From Tundrisphaera lichenicola (GTDB taxonomy: Bacteria; Planctomycetota; Planctomycetia; Isosphaerales; Isosphaeraceae): DNA of 64,000 nucleotides. The translations under genes and the position numbers were made by a program. Below the pieces are notes generated by a model. It saw only the letters and a list, made by a program, of their open reading frames with translations. It ran no database searches and had not been told where the DNA came from. How positions within the stretch are numbered: the stretch's first letter is position 1; every line of letters begins with the position of its first letter. Positions 62,946 through 64,000 of the stretch are shown here, piece by piece. Where the stretch lies: the NCBI RefSeq assembly GCF_051175385.1, contig NZ_CP195106.1:5084001-5148000 (forward strand), given 5' to 3'.

Positions 62946-63952
62946 TTCCTGGCCCTCTCCCTGGTCGCCGACGGCACCCACAACGCTACCTCCTGGGCCG
63001 CCCAGTTCGGGCGTCAGGACGACACCGTGCTCGAGTCGGTCCACGACTACAACACTCAGGGGCCCGATGCCCTGACCTTCCGACGTACCGGCGGGCCGGC
63101 CCCCCTCTTGCGCCCGATCGAGCCCGGCAACTCGTCGAGGCCGTCACCACCTCTGAGCCGATCGAACACGGGCTGCCCGGCCACGGCTGGACGTTGAAGA
63201 GGCTCCGGCTGTGGGTGCAGAGTAACTTGGGCCGCACCGTGGGACGCCATGCGATCCGGCGGATTTTACTGGCCGCCAAGCTGAGCTGGAAGAGGATCGA
63301 GAAGCTGCTGGGCAAGGCCAGGGCCCCCAGGCGTGGCGAGCCCATCGCCCGGCTCGAGGAGCTATTCGCCCGCGTCTGTCGCGACGAAGTGAGGTTGGTC
63401 TACATCGATGAGCCGCACTTCCATCAGGATCTGGACGAGGGCTACACCTGGGGTCCCAGGGGCAAGCGGTCCTGGCGGGTCAGCACGTGCCCGGGGCTCT
63501 CGCAGCGGCTCAACTGGTACGGGGCGTACGACTTCACCCACGAGCAATGCCTGATCTGGCAAGACGGTCGGGGCGACGGCAATGCGGCGTACCACTTCCT
63601 GGAGCGTGTGGCCCGCTGGCGGGCCGGCCTTCCCGGAAAGGTCGTGGTGATCTGGAACAACGCCCCCTGCCACATCGCCAAGGTGGTGACCGGGCATGCC
63701 GAGGAGTTGGGGGTCGAGTTGGTCTTCCTGCCGTGCTACAGCCCGGACCTTAACCCGATCGAGAGGCAGTGGGACTGGATGCGCGAGGATGTGACACGGG
63801 GCCACTGCCACGCCAGCCTGACGGCGTTGAGCGAAGCTTGCCAGCGGTTCATCGCCGGGATCAATGCCGCTCCCGAAACCGTGGTCGATCGACTCTGGCC
63901 GAAGTTTGAACTCGATCCGGAGTATGAGTCGAAACTCCTGGTCTCAACGTGA
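62946..63952 (+). pseudogene. 3' part of IS630-family transposase gene, with a -1 shift near a C6 run
   Basis: After the right duplication the frame continues FLALSLVADGTHNATSWAAQFGRQDDTVLESVHDYNTQGPDALTFRRTGG in frame 0 and then must move to the -1 frame (PPLAPDRARQLVEAVTTSEPIEHGLPGHGWTLKRL) around the C6 run at 63100-63105. The DDE part follows: VYIDEPHFHQD, VVIWNNAPCHIAK and CYSPDLNPIERQWDWMRED, to the stop at 63950-63952. The shift may be programmed, as in other IS630 elements, or a mutation. The element's own right end is not seen within the window. The upstream half is split off by IS256. Confidence 0.85.
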
Positions 63953-64000
63953 ACAGGGATTAAGTTTAGAAATCAGGCGAATCAACCATATAGTAAGGAT

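Overview
The window looks like chromosome from a planctomycete, most likely in or near the Isosphaeraceae. The DNA is GC-rich, with dense genes on both strands. It carries a DUF1559 'FTLIELL' prepilin-like protein, several lipoproteins and exported proteins of a planctomycete type, a large AsmA-like protein, and single copies of core bacterial genes. The lineage is inferred from protein character; no 16S rRNA gene is present.

Layout. 1-2.3 kb: 3' part of a Cof-type HAD phosphatase, a lipoprotein and an orphan Phd-like antitoxin. 2.3-9 kb: dnaE, a DUF1559 protein with a strong terminator, and a diheme cytochrome c. 9-13.2 kb: a minus-strand run dnaJ(cbpA type)-hspR-small membrane protein-rnpA-yidD, then an unknown gene and an Mrp/ApbC ATPase. 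13.2-25 kb: mixed metabolism (DUF433 hybrid, D-aminoacylase-like amidohydrolase, AlkA-type glycosylase, aminotransferase, ilvB, short-chain dehydrogenase, double GNAT, Rieske protein, CrtI-like oxidoreductase). 25-40.6 kb: exported dipeptidase and M16 peptidase, a 1365-residue AsmA-like protein, unknown exported proteins, a HEAT-like protein, an MFS transporter and a MoeB-rhodanese fusion. 40.6-48.2 kb: the fatty-acid/phospholipid block plsX-fabD-fabG-acpP-fabF (all minus), preceded by a second, cytoplasmic M16 peptidase.

48.6-53.3 kb: information-processing block on the plus strand: SRP RNA (ffs), dnaX, ybaB, recR, rpoN. dnaX carries an 11-A run just before an in-frame TAG, and the tau C-terminal domain continues in the -1 frame, so gamma and tau are probably made by slippage. 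A near-consensus sigma-54 promoter lies upstream of rpoN itself. 53.3-61.4 kb: an XRE regulator, a RuBisCO-like gene overlapping a polX gene (TGATG), DUF2203, cmk, plsC, a lipoprotein, a second dehydrogenase and tRNA-Val(UAC).

61.4-64 kb: nested mobile DNA. A complete IS256-family element (29-bp imperfect inverted repeats, perfect 8-bp target duplication) sits inside the 5' part of an IS630-family transposase gene; removing it restores the reading frame. The IS630 gene also needs a -1 shift further downstream.

Strongest leads: the dnaX slippage site, the RuBisCO-like/PolX coupled pair, the sigma-54 promoter before rpoN, an Mrp protein without its CxxC motif, and the nested insertion. No CRISPR array, known defence island, prophage or biosynthetic cluster was seen.
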